Source: Aliishimia sp963721175
GTDB lineage: Bacteria; Pseudomonadota; Alphaproteobacteria; Rhodobacterales; Rhodobacteraceae
Length of the DNA: 64,000 bases
Assembly: GCA_963721175.1 (NCBI GenBank)
Contig: CAVRIG010000026.1
Coordinates: 372,001 to 436,000 of the forward strand
Reading direction: 5' to 3'
The notes beneath the pieces are model-generated. The model did not search any database. It saw only the letters and a program-made list of their open reading frames with translations, and was not told the DNA's origin. Shown here in pieces: positions 56,837 to 64,000 of this stretch; position 1 is the stretch's first letter, and each line of letters opens with the position of its first letter. Position numbers and translations under genes: made by a program.

Positions 56837-57834
56837 GCGTCGTCGTAAACCACTTCGAGGGAGTCCTTCAGCACGGCGTTCTTGCCCCGCATGTCGGCGT
56901 CAGTTGCGGGCTCGAGCACGAAATCGCCGCCGGTATCCTTGCTGTCGAAGAGGGCCAGAAGCCCGTCCTGATCCAGCGGATTGGGGCGGATGGGCGGCGC
57001 CACGGCCACGTTGTCGCCAAGCTCGGCAAAGAGCGCGCCCCAGGGCGAGGCCGCGGTGCCGACGATCTGGTAATTCGCGGATTTCTTGCGCAGGTCGTCA
57101 TCCTGCGGGATCGAGGCGAGGATCGGGATGTCCACCGCCTTGGCGAAGGCCTGCGCCTCCCCGGAATGGTCGTCCTTGTTGACCACCAGCCCGGCCACGC
57201 CGACATTGCCGCCCAGCTTGCGGAAATACTCCACCGCCGAGCAGACGTTGTTGGCCACGTAGAGACTTTGCAGGTCGTTGGAGGCGACCAGGATCACCTT
57301 CTGCGCCATGTCCCGCGCGATCGGCAGACCGAAGCCGCCGCAGACAACGTCGCCGAGGAAATCCAGCAGCACGTAGTCGAAATCCCAGTCATGGAACCCG
57401 AGCTTCTCCAGCAGTTCGAAACCGTGGATGATCCCGCGCCCGCCGCAGCCGCGACCGACCTCGGGTCCGCCCAGTTCCATCGCGAAGACGCCGCCGCGCT
57501 TGAAGCACACGTCGCCGATCTTCACTTCCTCGCCAGCGAGCTTCTTCTTCGTCGAGGTCTCGATGATGGTCGGGCAGGCCTTGCCGCCGAAGAGCAGGCT
57601 TGTGGTGTCCGACTTGGGATCGCACCCTATCAACAACACTCGTTTACCTTGTTCGGCCATCATGTGGGACAGGTTCGCAAGGGTAAACGATTTGCCGATC
57701 CCGCCTTTGCCGTAGATCGCGATGATCTGGGTCTTCTTGGTGGGTTCGACAGCAGGTATTTCGTCCAGCGGCTCCGCAGCCTCGTCGCGCAGTCGCTGGT
57801 CGAAATCTTTCAGGTTCGGTATGTCGTCTTTCAA
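56833..57834 (-). CDS. bchX: Chlorophyllide a reductase iron protein subunit X
   Basis: 333 residues, nitrogenase-iron-protein type: P-loop IYGKGGIGKS, a KSDTTSLLFGG switch, and the two cluster Cys (RGGVFAMELGG…GCGGRGI and FLGDVVCGGFGLP). It carries electrons to BchYZ with ATP. The start is a TTG at 57834 overlapping the bchC stop and preceded by GGGAG; the open frame also allows a TTG at 57849. The family's known length (about 333) favours the shorter form. Confidence 0.94.
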   Translation of the reverse strand: MKDDIPNLKDFDQRLRDEAAEPLDEIPAVEPTKKTQIIAIYGKGGIGKSFTLANLSHMMAEQGKRVLLIGCDPKSDTTSLLFGGKACPTIIETSTKKKLAGEEVKIGDVCFKRGGVFAMELGGPEVGRGCGGRGIIHGFELLEKLGFHDWDFDYVLLDFLGDVVCGGFGLPIARDMAQKVILVASNDLQSLYVANNVCSAVEYFRKLGGNVGVAGLVVNKDDHSGEAQAFAKAVDIPILASIPQDDDLRKKSANYQIVGTAASPWGALFAELGDNVAVAPPIRPNPLDQDGLLALFDSKDTGGDFVLEPATDADMRGKNAVLKDSLEVVYDDA

Positions 57835-58771
57835 ACCGGACGCTCCCAATTCAGAATCATTTTCAGGCAGGACGGGTCGTTGAACGCCGTCTCGTAGGCC
57901 GACTTCGCGTCGGTCGCGTCGGCGGTATGGGTGATCAGGTCATGCAGGCTCAACGTGCCGCTCTCGACCAACGCGCGCGTGGCGGTCAGGTCTTCGCGGG
58001 TCCATTCGGCGGCGACGCGGAACCGCGCCTCCTTCATGAAGGCGGGCGGGAAGGCGAAACTCAGCGGTGCCGTGTAAAAGCCCGCCAGCACGATTTCGCC
58101 ACCCTTGCGGATCCGGCCGACCAGCTCGTTCAGCAGCGCGCCGTTGCCGGATGCGTCGTAGATCGAGCGGTAGTCGCGGCACTTGTCCGTCGCGGGGTCG
58201 ATCACCTCGTAGGTCTGCTTTCCTTGGCGCCGCTTGGGGTCGGTTTCCCAGACCGTCGGCGCGGGCGCGCCGGCTGCAATCGTCAGCCGCGCCAGCAACC
58301 GCCCGAGGACGCCATGGCCCACGATCAGGTCGGGCACGGACTTGTTGAGACCGGCCATCGAATGGCGCGCGGTGGCGGCAAGCGCCAGCAGCGCGCCTTC
58401 GGCACCGAAGCTCGGGTCGATCCGCGTCACGCGGGTGCTGTCCGTCACCAATCTGCGAGCCGCCCCGCCGAAAAGTCCGAAAGCGCCGTCGTAGCAATTG
58501 GCGCCCGGCACGAACACGCGCTCGCCCACTTTGAAGCCGGTCATCGATCCGGCCTCCACCACTTCGCCGGCGGCCTCGTATCCGGGCACGAGCGGGTAGC
58601 CCATGCCGGGGAACGGAGGCATCTCTCCGGTCCAGAACAGTTTCTCCGTTCCGGTGGAAATGCCGGAATGCGAGATTTCGACCACGAGATCGCCGGCACC
58701 CGGTTCGGCCAGGGGCAACTGGTCAACCGACAAATCCCGGGTCCGTTCAAGATGACAGCGGTGGTATGCAA
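57831..58771 (-). CDS. bchC: Bacteriochlorophyllide dehydrogenase BchC, one frameshift near the start
   Basis: About 313 residues, zinc-free medium-chain dehydrogenase: ISTGTEKLFWTGEMPPFPGMGYPLVPGYEAAGEVVE, the GHGVLGRLLARL Rossmann block and a C-terminal LKMILNWERPV. It oxidises 3-hydroxyethyl bacteriochlorophyllide. The first codons (HTTAVILNGPG) are in another frame because one G of a GGGG run is missing near 58737. The start is a TTG at 58771 with a strong GGGAGG six bases upstream. Three PpsR-type operators lie before it. Confidence 0.9.
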
Positions 58772-58841
58772 GTCGGTCCTCCCGTTTCGCAGTCGCACCC
58801 TTTGGCCGGTTCGAGACTCAGCGTGGGTGTCTGTGCTTAAC

Positions 58842-58908
58842 TGTCATCTTAAACTTACAGACTCAGTTGTCAAACTTTCTGGACAAAAACTGTCAATCTG
58901 GCCTGACA
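58842..58908 (-). promoter_or_regulatory. Three tandem PpsR/CrtJ operators before bchC
   Basis: Three TGT-N12-ACA palindromes: 58842-58859, 58868-58885 and 58891-58908, spaced by 26 and 23 bp. The third overlaps the end of crtF. PpsR/CrtJ represses bch and crt genes under oxygen or strong light by binding such pairs cooperatively. The bchC promoter lies here and the run bchCXYZ-puf follows it. Confidence 0.8.
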
Positions 58909-60017
58909 CCGGTCAGAACGCGCGTCACGAAGGGTCGCGCCGGCCGTGGCGAGCGGATCCGAATGAAGCCCGCAGCGGCGCAAATAGCGGCGATTTCTTC
59001 AGCGCTGCGCGTCCGGCCGGTCTGCATCGCCATGGTGTAGAAGGCGAAATAGACGTCTCCCGCCCGGTCGGGTTTCGCGCCACCGCCCATCGGTTCGGAC
59101 ACGATCAGACGTCCCCCCGGAGGCAAGGCGTCGAACACTTTGGCCATCAGGGCGGCCACGGTTTCGTCCGAATGGTCGTAGAGAACCCGAATCAGCGAGA
59201 TCGCATCGGCGCCGCGCGGAAGCGGGTCATCCCGGAAGGAACCCGCATGGATCGTCACCCGATCTGCGATGCCGGCGTCTGCCAGACGGTCGGGCGCCTC
59301 GGACACGACCTGGGCAAGGTCGAAAAGGTCCAGCTTCACGCGCGGAGACTTCCGGGCGACAGCCGTCACGAAGGCACCAGTCCCCCCGCCGACATCCAGC
59401 AGCCGCGCGATTCCGTGCAGCGGCACCTGCCGTAGCGTATCCTGCGCAACCAGAGCCTGGCTTTGTGTCATCAGGTCTGAATAGGTACGGGTGACCTCGG
59501 CCGGGACGTCGCCCCGCGCGCCGAAGACGTAAGGCCAGAACTGGGACAGCTCGGTGCGCTCGGGCCCGCGGAGCAGCGACACCGGGTCCTCCAGATCGCG
59601 GTAGAACGCGCGGTGGTGCCGGATCATCGACTGGAGCCCCGGAACGCCGAGGATCGCCGCCCCCTTGCGGGCCAGCACGAACCGACCGTTACGGCGGCGC
59701 TTGAGCAGGCCCATCGCCGCGCCGGCCTGAAGGAGGATCCGCATCCGACCCGGCTCGAGGCCGGTTTCCATTCCCAGCGACGCGGCATCCTGTGGCCCGG
59801 CACGCAACCGCTCGAGAAGCTGCAGCTCCACGAGCGCCATCAGAGCCTGGCTCTGCACGAATCCCTGAACAAGATCGAAGATCGCCTGACCGTCCGCGCG
59901 TGTCCGCCCCCGTGTCAGGGGAAACCGGCTTGCCCAGTCTTGAAAACGCGGCGAGGCGACGAGGCGGTTGAGCCACCCGCCCTTCCAGCCGGGCAGGTCT
60001 GCGCCCCCATCAAACAT
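58893..60017 (-). CDS. crtF: Demethylspheroidene O-methyltransferase
   Basis: 374 residues with a SAM-dependent methyltransferase fold: LLDVGGGTGAFVTAV (motif I), DLFDLAQVVSEA (motif II), VTIHAGSFRDDPLPRGADAISLIRVLYDHSDE, and IVSEPMGGG. It methylates the 1-hydroxyl of demethylspheroidene in the carotenoid route. It starts 18 bp after crtE. Its last codons overlap one PpsR site. Confidence 0.93.
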   Translation of the reverse strand: MFDGGADLPGWKGGWLNRLVASPRFQDWASRFPLTRGRTRADGQAIFDLVQGFVQSQALMALVELQLLERLRAGPQDAASLGMETGLEPGRMRILLQAGAAMGLLKRRRNGRFVLARKGAAILGVPGLQSMIRHHRAFYRDLEDPVSLLRGPERTELSQFWPYVFGARGDVPAEVTRTYSDLMTQSQALVAQDTLRQVPLHGIARLLDVGGGTGAFVTAVARKSPRVKLDLFDLAQVVSEAPDRLADAGIADRVTIHAGSFRDDPLPRGADAISLIRVLYDHSDETVAALMAKVFDALPPGGRLIVSEPMGGGAKPDRAGDVYFAFYTMAMQTGRTRSAEEIAAICAAAGFIRIRSPRPARPFVTRVLTGVRPD

Positions 60018-60035
60018 GGCGGCCGCACATCGTGA

Positions 60036-60908
60036 TCAGACCCGGCTGCGGCTGGGAGCGACCGGCGTGACCTTCTCGGCATAGGACTGAACCATCTTCG
60101 CCAGCTGCGCCTCGCCTGGGCAGGACGGGATCGATGCGATCGCGCCCCCGAGAATGTCGCGCAGCCGCCGGACTGCCCCTTCGACGCCCAGCGACGCAAC
60201 CGCGTTCGGGCGCCCGTGCAGGTCATCCTGGCCCGCAGGTTTACCCAAGGTCTCGATATCGCAGAGCGCGTCCCGCAAATCGTCGGCGACCTGGAACGCT
60301 TCGCCGATCCTGGCGCCGAGTTCGAACCACTGTTCCGAATCCTGCCCGGCCGCCGCGGCGCCCATCTGCGTCGCCGCGATGAAAAGCGCCCCGGTCTTGG
60401 CCTGGTGATAGGCGGAGAGATCCACTGTCTCCTCGCTCTCCCATCCCTGCCCCGCGCAAATCCCGCCGGGCATTCCGGTGCGTTGGGCCAGCGTCAGGAT
60501 CAGTTGCGTGGCACGATCGGGCGCGAGATGCGCCTTGCGGGCGAGAACCTCGAAGGCAAGCACGATGAGGCTGTCGCCGGTCAGCACCGCGAGAGGTTGA
60601 GAATAAGCCTTGTGAACCGAGGGTTTTCCGCGCCGAATGTCCGCATCGTCGAAGCAGGGCAGATCGTCATGAACCAGCGACGCACAGTGAATCAGTTCGA
60701 GCGCCGCCGCCGCTGCGTCCGACAGTTCCGGGCGATCGTCGCCGCAGGCCATCGCCACCGACAGAAGGATCGTGGGCCGGATCCGCGCGCCACCGGGTGC
60801 GGTCGCGTAACCCAGTGCCGAGGCCAGCCGGACGGGCACGGCGCCGCGGCCCTGTGCTATGGCGACCGACTGCTTCACAGCCTCCTCGATACGCGATGTC
60901 AGCGGCAT
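60036..60908 (-). CDS. crtE: Geranylgeranyl diphosphate synthase
   Basis: 290 residues with both Asp-rich motifs of prenyl synthases: HDDLPCFDDADIRRG (first) and FQVADDLRDALCDI (second), plus GGARIRPTI and KTGALFIAATQMG. It makes the C20 precursor of carotenoids and of the phytyl tail. The ATG at 60908 is chosen over 60914 because AAAGGA is then 7-8 bases away. Divergent from crtD with a shared PpsR-type control region. Confidence 0.92.
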   Translation of the reverse strand: MPLTSRIEEAVKQSVAIAQGRGAVPVRLASALGYATAPGGARIRPTILLSVAMACGDDRPELSDAAAAALELIHCASLVHDDLPCFDDADIRRGKPSVHKAYSQPLAVLTGDSLIVLAFEVLARKAHLAPDRATQLILTLAQRTGMPGGICAGQGWESEETVDLSAYHQAKTGALFIAATQMGAAAAGQDSEQWFELGARIGEAFQVADDLRDALCDIETLGKPAGQDDLHGRPNAVASLGVEGAVRRLRDILGGAIASIPSCPGEAQLAKMVQSYAEKVTPVAPSRSRV

Positions 60909-60931
60909 GGGCATGTCCTTTCGTCCCGGTG

Positions 60932-60973
60932 TGTCAGTAATAACCGACAAGCAAGTGTAAATCATACTGGACA
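60932..60973. promoter_or_regulatory. Two PpsR/CrtJ operators in the crtE-crtD divergent promoter
   Basis: TGT-N12-ACA at 60932-60949 and at 60956-60973, 24 bp apart, between the divergent crtE and crtD starts. A 113-bp gap. The pair can repress both directions. Confidence 0.8.
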
Positions 60974-61021
60974 CATTGGGATGTTGAGTCAACAATTGTC
61001 CCAGCGCGAAACGGAGACGGG

Positions 61022-62563
61022 ATGAGTTCCGTTCAAGGATATACCGACGAGCATGTCGTGATCATCGGTGCGGGCGTTGCCGGGCTCGCGGCCGCGATCC
61101 GTGTTGCGGCCATGGGCCTGCGCGTGACCGTACTCGAGAGGCATGACCATGTGGGCGGAAAAATCCGCACCACGCCCAGCGCGGCAGGGCCAGTCGATGC
61201 CGGTCCGACGGTGCTGACGATGCGCCATGTATTCGACGAACTCTTTGCAATGGCCGGCGAACGGATCGAGGATCATCTGGACCTGGTGCCGCAGACGATC
61301 CTGGCGCGGCACTTCTGGTCCGATGGCAGCACGCTGGACCTTCATTCGGATCCCGCGCACAGCCGCGCAGCCGTCCAAGCCTTCGCGGGAAGTCAGGCCG
61401 CGCGCGAGTTCGACCAGTTTCGGCACCGGGCGGCAGCGCTGTTCGACGCGTTCGACCTGCCGATGATGCAAGCGCCGGAGCCGCGATTTTCCGCACTCAT
61501 GCGGCATGTCATGGCACACCCGTCCCTGATCGGGAAGATGGCGCCGCTTTCCACGCTCTCCGGCCTGCTGAAGCGGCAGTTCAGCGATCCGCGGCTGCAG
61601 CAACTCTTCGGCCGATATGCAACATACGTTGGCGGCGCGCCGCATCTGAGCCCGGCCGTGCTGGCCCTGATCTGGCATGCGGAGGCGTCCGGTGTCTGGG
61701 TGGTCCGGGGCGGCATGCATCAACTCGCCCGCGCCATGGCAACGCTCGCGACGCGTCTTGGCGCGGAAATCCGAACAGGCACCCATGTCTCCCGCATCGA
61801 GGTGCAATCGGGGCGCGTTTCGGCCGTGGTCCTGGCGAACGGCACCCGCATCTCCGCCGACCTGATCGTGAATGCCGGTGATCCGCGCGCGCTCGCCACG
61901 GGCGCGCTGGGTTCGGCCGTGCAGCATGTGGCACCGGCCACGCTGACAGCCGGACGGTCGTTCTCGGCGCGGGTCCACAGCTTTGCCGCCCACCTGACAG
62001 GTCCGGAGCTTGCACATCACAACGTGTTCTTCGCCGATGACGGGCAGTCAGAATTCCGGGACCTTGTGCAGAACCGCATTCCGGAACATCCAACGCTCTA
62101 TCTCTGTTCCGAAGATCGTGGGGCCGGACCGGCGCCCGAGGGTCCCGAGCGGTTCGAGATCATAGCCAACGCACCTGCCACACCCGAACATGGCCAACCG
62201 GAGGATCTGGAGAGATGGCACGAACGGATCATGACACGGATGCGGCATTTCGGGTTGAGTTTCAGCCCGACGCCGAGCCCGGCTTCCGTGACGACGCCGC
62301 AGGATTTCGGGGAGATGTTCCCGGAGAGCCTCGGCGCGCTCTACGGACAGACGCCGCACGGGCTCTTGGCGGCCTTTCGGCGTCCGACGGCGCGGACGAC
62401 GATGCCGGGGCTCTACCTCTGCGGGGGCGGGACGCATCCGGGAGCGGGGGTGCCGATGGCGACTCTCTCCGCCCGGCATCTGGCCGAGGCGATCTGGAAC
62501 GACCGAATTTCGACGTCGCCGTCGGACCGAACGGCTATGCGTGGTGGTATGTCGACGGCCTGA
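61022..62563 (+). CDS. crtD: Hydroxyneurosporene/methoxyneurosporene desaturase
   Basis: 513 residues with the FAD motif IIGAGVAGLAAAIRVA, GGKIRT, DAGPTVLTM and the C-terminal LYLCGGGTHPGAGVPMATLSARH motif of phytoene-dehydrogenase-like enzymes. CrtD introduces the C3,4 double bond in the spheroidene route. Its last 23 codons overlap the crtC frame. Confidence 0.93.
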   Translation: MSSVQGYTDEHVVIIGAGVAGLAAAIRVAAMGLRVTVLERHDHVGGKIRTTPSAAGPVDAGPTVLTMRHVFDELFAMAGERIEDHLDLVPQTILARHFWSDGSTLDLHSDPAHSRAAVQAFAGSQAAREFDQFRHRAAALFDAFDLPMMQAPEPRFSALMRHVMAHPSLIGKMAPLSTLSGLLKRQFSDPRLQQLFGRYATYVGGAPHLSPAVLALIWHAEASGVWVVRGGMHQLARAMATLATRLGAEIRTGTHVSRIEVQSGRVSAVVLANGTRISADLIVNAGDPRALATGALGSAVQHVAPATLTAGRSFSARVHSFAAHLTGPELAHHNVFFADDGQSEFRDLVQNRIPEHPTLYLCSEDRGAGPAPEGPERFEIIANAPATPEHGQPEDLERWHERIMTRMRHFGLSFSPTPSPASVTTPQDFGEMFPESLGALYGQTPHGLLAAFRRPTARTTMPGLYLCGGGTHPGAGVPMATLSARHLAEAIWNDRISTSPSDRTAMRGGMSTA

Positions 62564-63453
62564 GCGATTGCGGCACGCGTGCCGTCTCCGTCATCGGCTT
62601 CATCGGCTCGGTATTTTCGCCGTGGTACCGATGGTCAGGCCGGCGCAATCCGCAGAACCATGTCTGCATCAACGTGGCGACCTATGGTCCCGGCGGGCGG
62701 TTCACGATGACCGACCGGGGCGAGTCCGCGCTGCGCCGGACCGCGACGCGGCTGGAGGTCGGTCCGTCGACGATGCGCTGGGAAGATGACACGCTGGTCA
62801 TCGATATCGACGAAGTCAGCTCGCCGCCGCTGATTTCCCGCATCCGTGGCCAGATCCGGCTGAAGCCCGCTGCGCTGACCGGCGTCGAATTGCCGCTGAC
62901 GCCGGACGGCGCCCATGTCTGGCGGCCCTTCGCACCCCGCGCGCGGATCGAGGTCGACATCGACCGCCCCGGGTGGAGTTGGGAGGGCGAGGGATATTTC
63001 GACGCCAATTTCGGCACCCGCGCGTTGGAGGATGATTTCAGCTACTGGACCTGGGGCCGCTTTCCGACCGGGTCAGGGGCGACGTGCTTCTATGATGCGG
63101 CGCGGCTCGATGGGTCGACGTTGTCGGCGGCCTTCAGCTTTGACGAAACCGGGGAGGCGCGTCGGCGGCGGTTGCCGCCCAAGGCGCCATTGCGCCGCAG
63201 CCTGTGGGCCGTCCGGCGGGAGACGCGCGCGGATGCCGGATATCAGCCGAGGCAGGTGCTGACGATGCTCGACGCGCCGTTCTACACCCGGTCGGCGGTC
63301 CGAACGCAGCTTGACGGCGAGGAGACGGTCGGCGTGCACGAGGCGCTCGACCTCAAGCGCTTCCGATCGCCGCTGCTGAAGCCGATGCTGGCGCTGCGGG
63401 TCCCGCGCCGCGCAGGCTGGAGCTTCAGGCCGTCGCCGCCTGATCCGGATTGA
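62494..63453 (+). CDS. crtC: Hydroxyneurosporene synthase (carotenoid 1,2-hydratase)
   Basis: About 320 residues. FDVAVGPNGYAWWYVDGLSD, FIGSVFSPWYRWSGRRNPQNH, GPSTMRWEDD, and a lipocalin-like middle (RPFAPRARIEVDIDRPGWSWEGEGYFDANFGTR) are CrtC hallmarks; it adds water to neurosporene. The start is unresolved: the frame is open from an ATG at 62215, far inside crtD, and no ATG, GTG or TTG lies between that and the first conserved residues; I placed the left end at the CTG at 62494. A frame error or a non-standard start is likely. It is convergent with tspO and overlaps it by 29 bp. Confidence 0.85.
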   Translation: MERPNFDVAVGPNGYAWWYVDGLSDCGTRAVSVIGFIGSVFSPWYRWSGRRNPQNHVCINVATYGPGGRFTMTDRGESALRRTATRLEVGPSTMRWEDDTLVIDIDEVSSPPLISRIRGQIRLKPAALTGVELPLTPDGAHVWRPFAPRARIEVDIDRPGWSWEGEGYFDANFGTRALEDDFSYWTWGRFPTGSGATCFYDAARLDGSTLSAAFSFDETGEARRRRLPPKAPLRRSLWAVRRETRADAGYQPRQVLTMLDAPFYTRSAVRTQLDGEETVGVHEALDLKRFRSPLLKPMLALRVPRRAGWSFRPSPPDPD

Positions 63454-63893
63454 GCCGCCAGACCGCTGCGTTCAAGCTGGCCGCGATCGTCACCCAGAGG
63501 AGGTAGGGCGCAAAGAGCAGCACCTGCGATCCAGTCGATCTGCCAATTGCCAGCATCGCGCACAGCACACTGAGCCAGAGTCCGACGACCACGGCCATGC
63601 CGAGCCGGATGTTCTGCAGGCCGAAGAACACCGGCGTCCACAGCCCATTGAACGCGATCTGCAGCGCCCAGAACGCCATCGCGATCCCGTTGCCCGGCAG
63701 CAAGGCCACGCGCGCGCCGGCCACGGCCATGCAGCCGTAGAGCGTGGTCCACGTGACCGGAAACACCCAGTCGGGCGGCGTCCAGGACGGTTTGTTCAGC
63801 TTGCGGTACCATTCTCCCGGCGGGAACAGGCCGCCGGTCATGCCCGCCGTCAAGGCAGGCAGCAAGGAATATGAAGAAGAGCAGCCAGAACAT
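63425..63893 (-). CDS. tspO: TspO/MBR-family tryptophan-rich sensory protein, two frame breaks
   Basis: About 156 residues with five helices: LFPPGEWYRKLNKPSWTPPDWVFPVTWTTLYGCM, ALQIAFNGLWTPVFFGLQNI, and ASLNAAVWRLNP. The N-terminus (MFWLLFFIFLAACL) is in another frame with a break near 63850, and a pair of compensating indels near 63520-63545 changes the expected DWIAGVLFAPYLL region. TspO (formerly crtK) binds porphyrins and modulates the photosynthetic regulon. Lies between crtC and the window end, as in Rhodobacter. Confidence 0.85.
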
Positions 63894-63923
63894 GAGGAGG
63901 ATTTAGAGGAATTTTCGAACCGT

Positions 63924-64000
63924 TCAAGCGGTCGATCGCCGATCCACTTCCAGCGTGGCCAGCGTGTCCAGCAGAGCCACGCTTCGCGACTGTGGCCGAC
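63924..64000 (-). CDS. C-terminal end of a gene, perhaps phytoene synthase crtB
   Basis: 25 codons on minus end with TGA at 63924-63926 and read PQSRSVALLDTLATLEVDRRSTA. The place next to tspO is where crtB stands in Rhodobacter clusters. The fragment is too short to prove the family. Confidence 0.35.
   Translation of the reverse strand, partial: RPQSRSVALLDTLATLEVDRRSTA

Overview
The window is high-GC DNA from an alphaproteobacterium. It is most likely a bacteriochlorophyll-containing member of the Rhodobacteraceae (Roseobacter-type aerobic anoxygenic phototroph). The evidence is a photosynthesis gene cluster at the right end with the order crtE-crtF-bchC-X-Y-Z-pufQ-B-A-L-M-C-dxs, crtD-crtC and tspO alongside, and TGT-N12-ACA (PpsR/CrtJ-type) operators. 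A tetraheme pufC is present and I see no pufX.

Layout. 1-5966 (minus): a dipeptide/oligopeptide ABC transporter operon (dppA, an M24 peptidase, dppB, dppC, dppD, partial dppF). 6400-10214: a serralysin-type RTX metalloprotease and a small secreted protein. 10422-10520: a transposase scar. 10643-18975: a four-gene locus with a soluble GAF-type histidine kinase and a receiver-only protein on plus, facing a membrane-anchored receiver protein and a 1790-residue SIR2-STAND-TPR protein on minus. This looks like a two-component-coupled, NAD-targeting conflict (anti-phage) module and is the most unusual part of the window. 19576-22613: a TonB/ExbB/ExbD/ExbD operon with a secreted protein. 22861-24058: a complete IS630-type element. 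24155-28985: a degraded stretch with a BCCT transporter remnant, an intact porin, a small lipoprotein and an IS481-type remnant. 28977-36349: M20 deacylase, copper ATPase with a CueR-type promoter, glucokinase, a DUF2793 tail-like protein, rhodanese and CDGSH proteins. 36469-47843: a second peptide-type ABC transporter with an aldehyde dehydrogenase, an SDR, a P1-family peptidase and a hydrolase, interrupted by an HDAC-like deacetylase and an HdeA-like protein. 47840-64000: the photosynthesis cluster.

How the genes work together. The two Dpp-type systems bring in peptides or related compounds, and M24/P1 peptidases in the same operons probably process them. In the photosynthesis cluster, dxs and crtE supply isoprenoid precursors, crtC/D/F make spheroidene-type carotenoids, bchX/Y/Z and bchC make bacteriochlorophyll a from chlorin intermediates, and puf encodes LH1 and the reaction centre. 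Five TGT-N12-ACA palindromes suggest PpsR control in front of bchC and between crtE and crtD.

Caveat. Many conserved genes (dppD, dppC, dppA, the second solute-binding gene, bchY, bchC, tspO, the protease, tonB, the receiver gene) carry single-base frameshifts that restore an obvious protein when corrected. Most of these look like sequencing or assembly errors rather than pseudogenes. The BCCT and IS481 loci look truly decayed. All family calls come from reading motifs; no database search was run.
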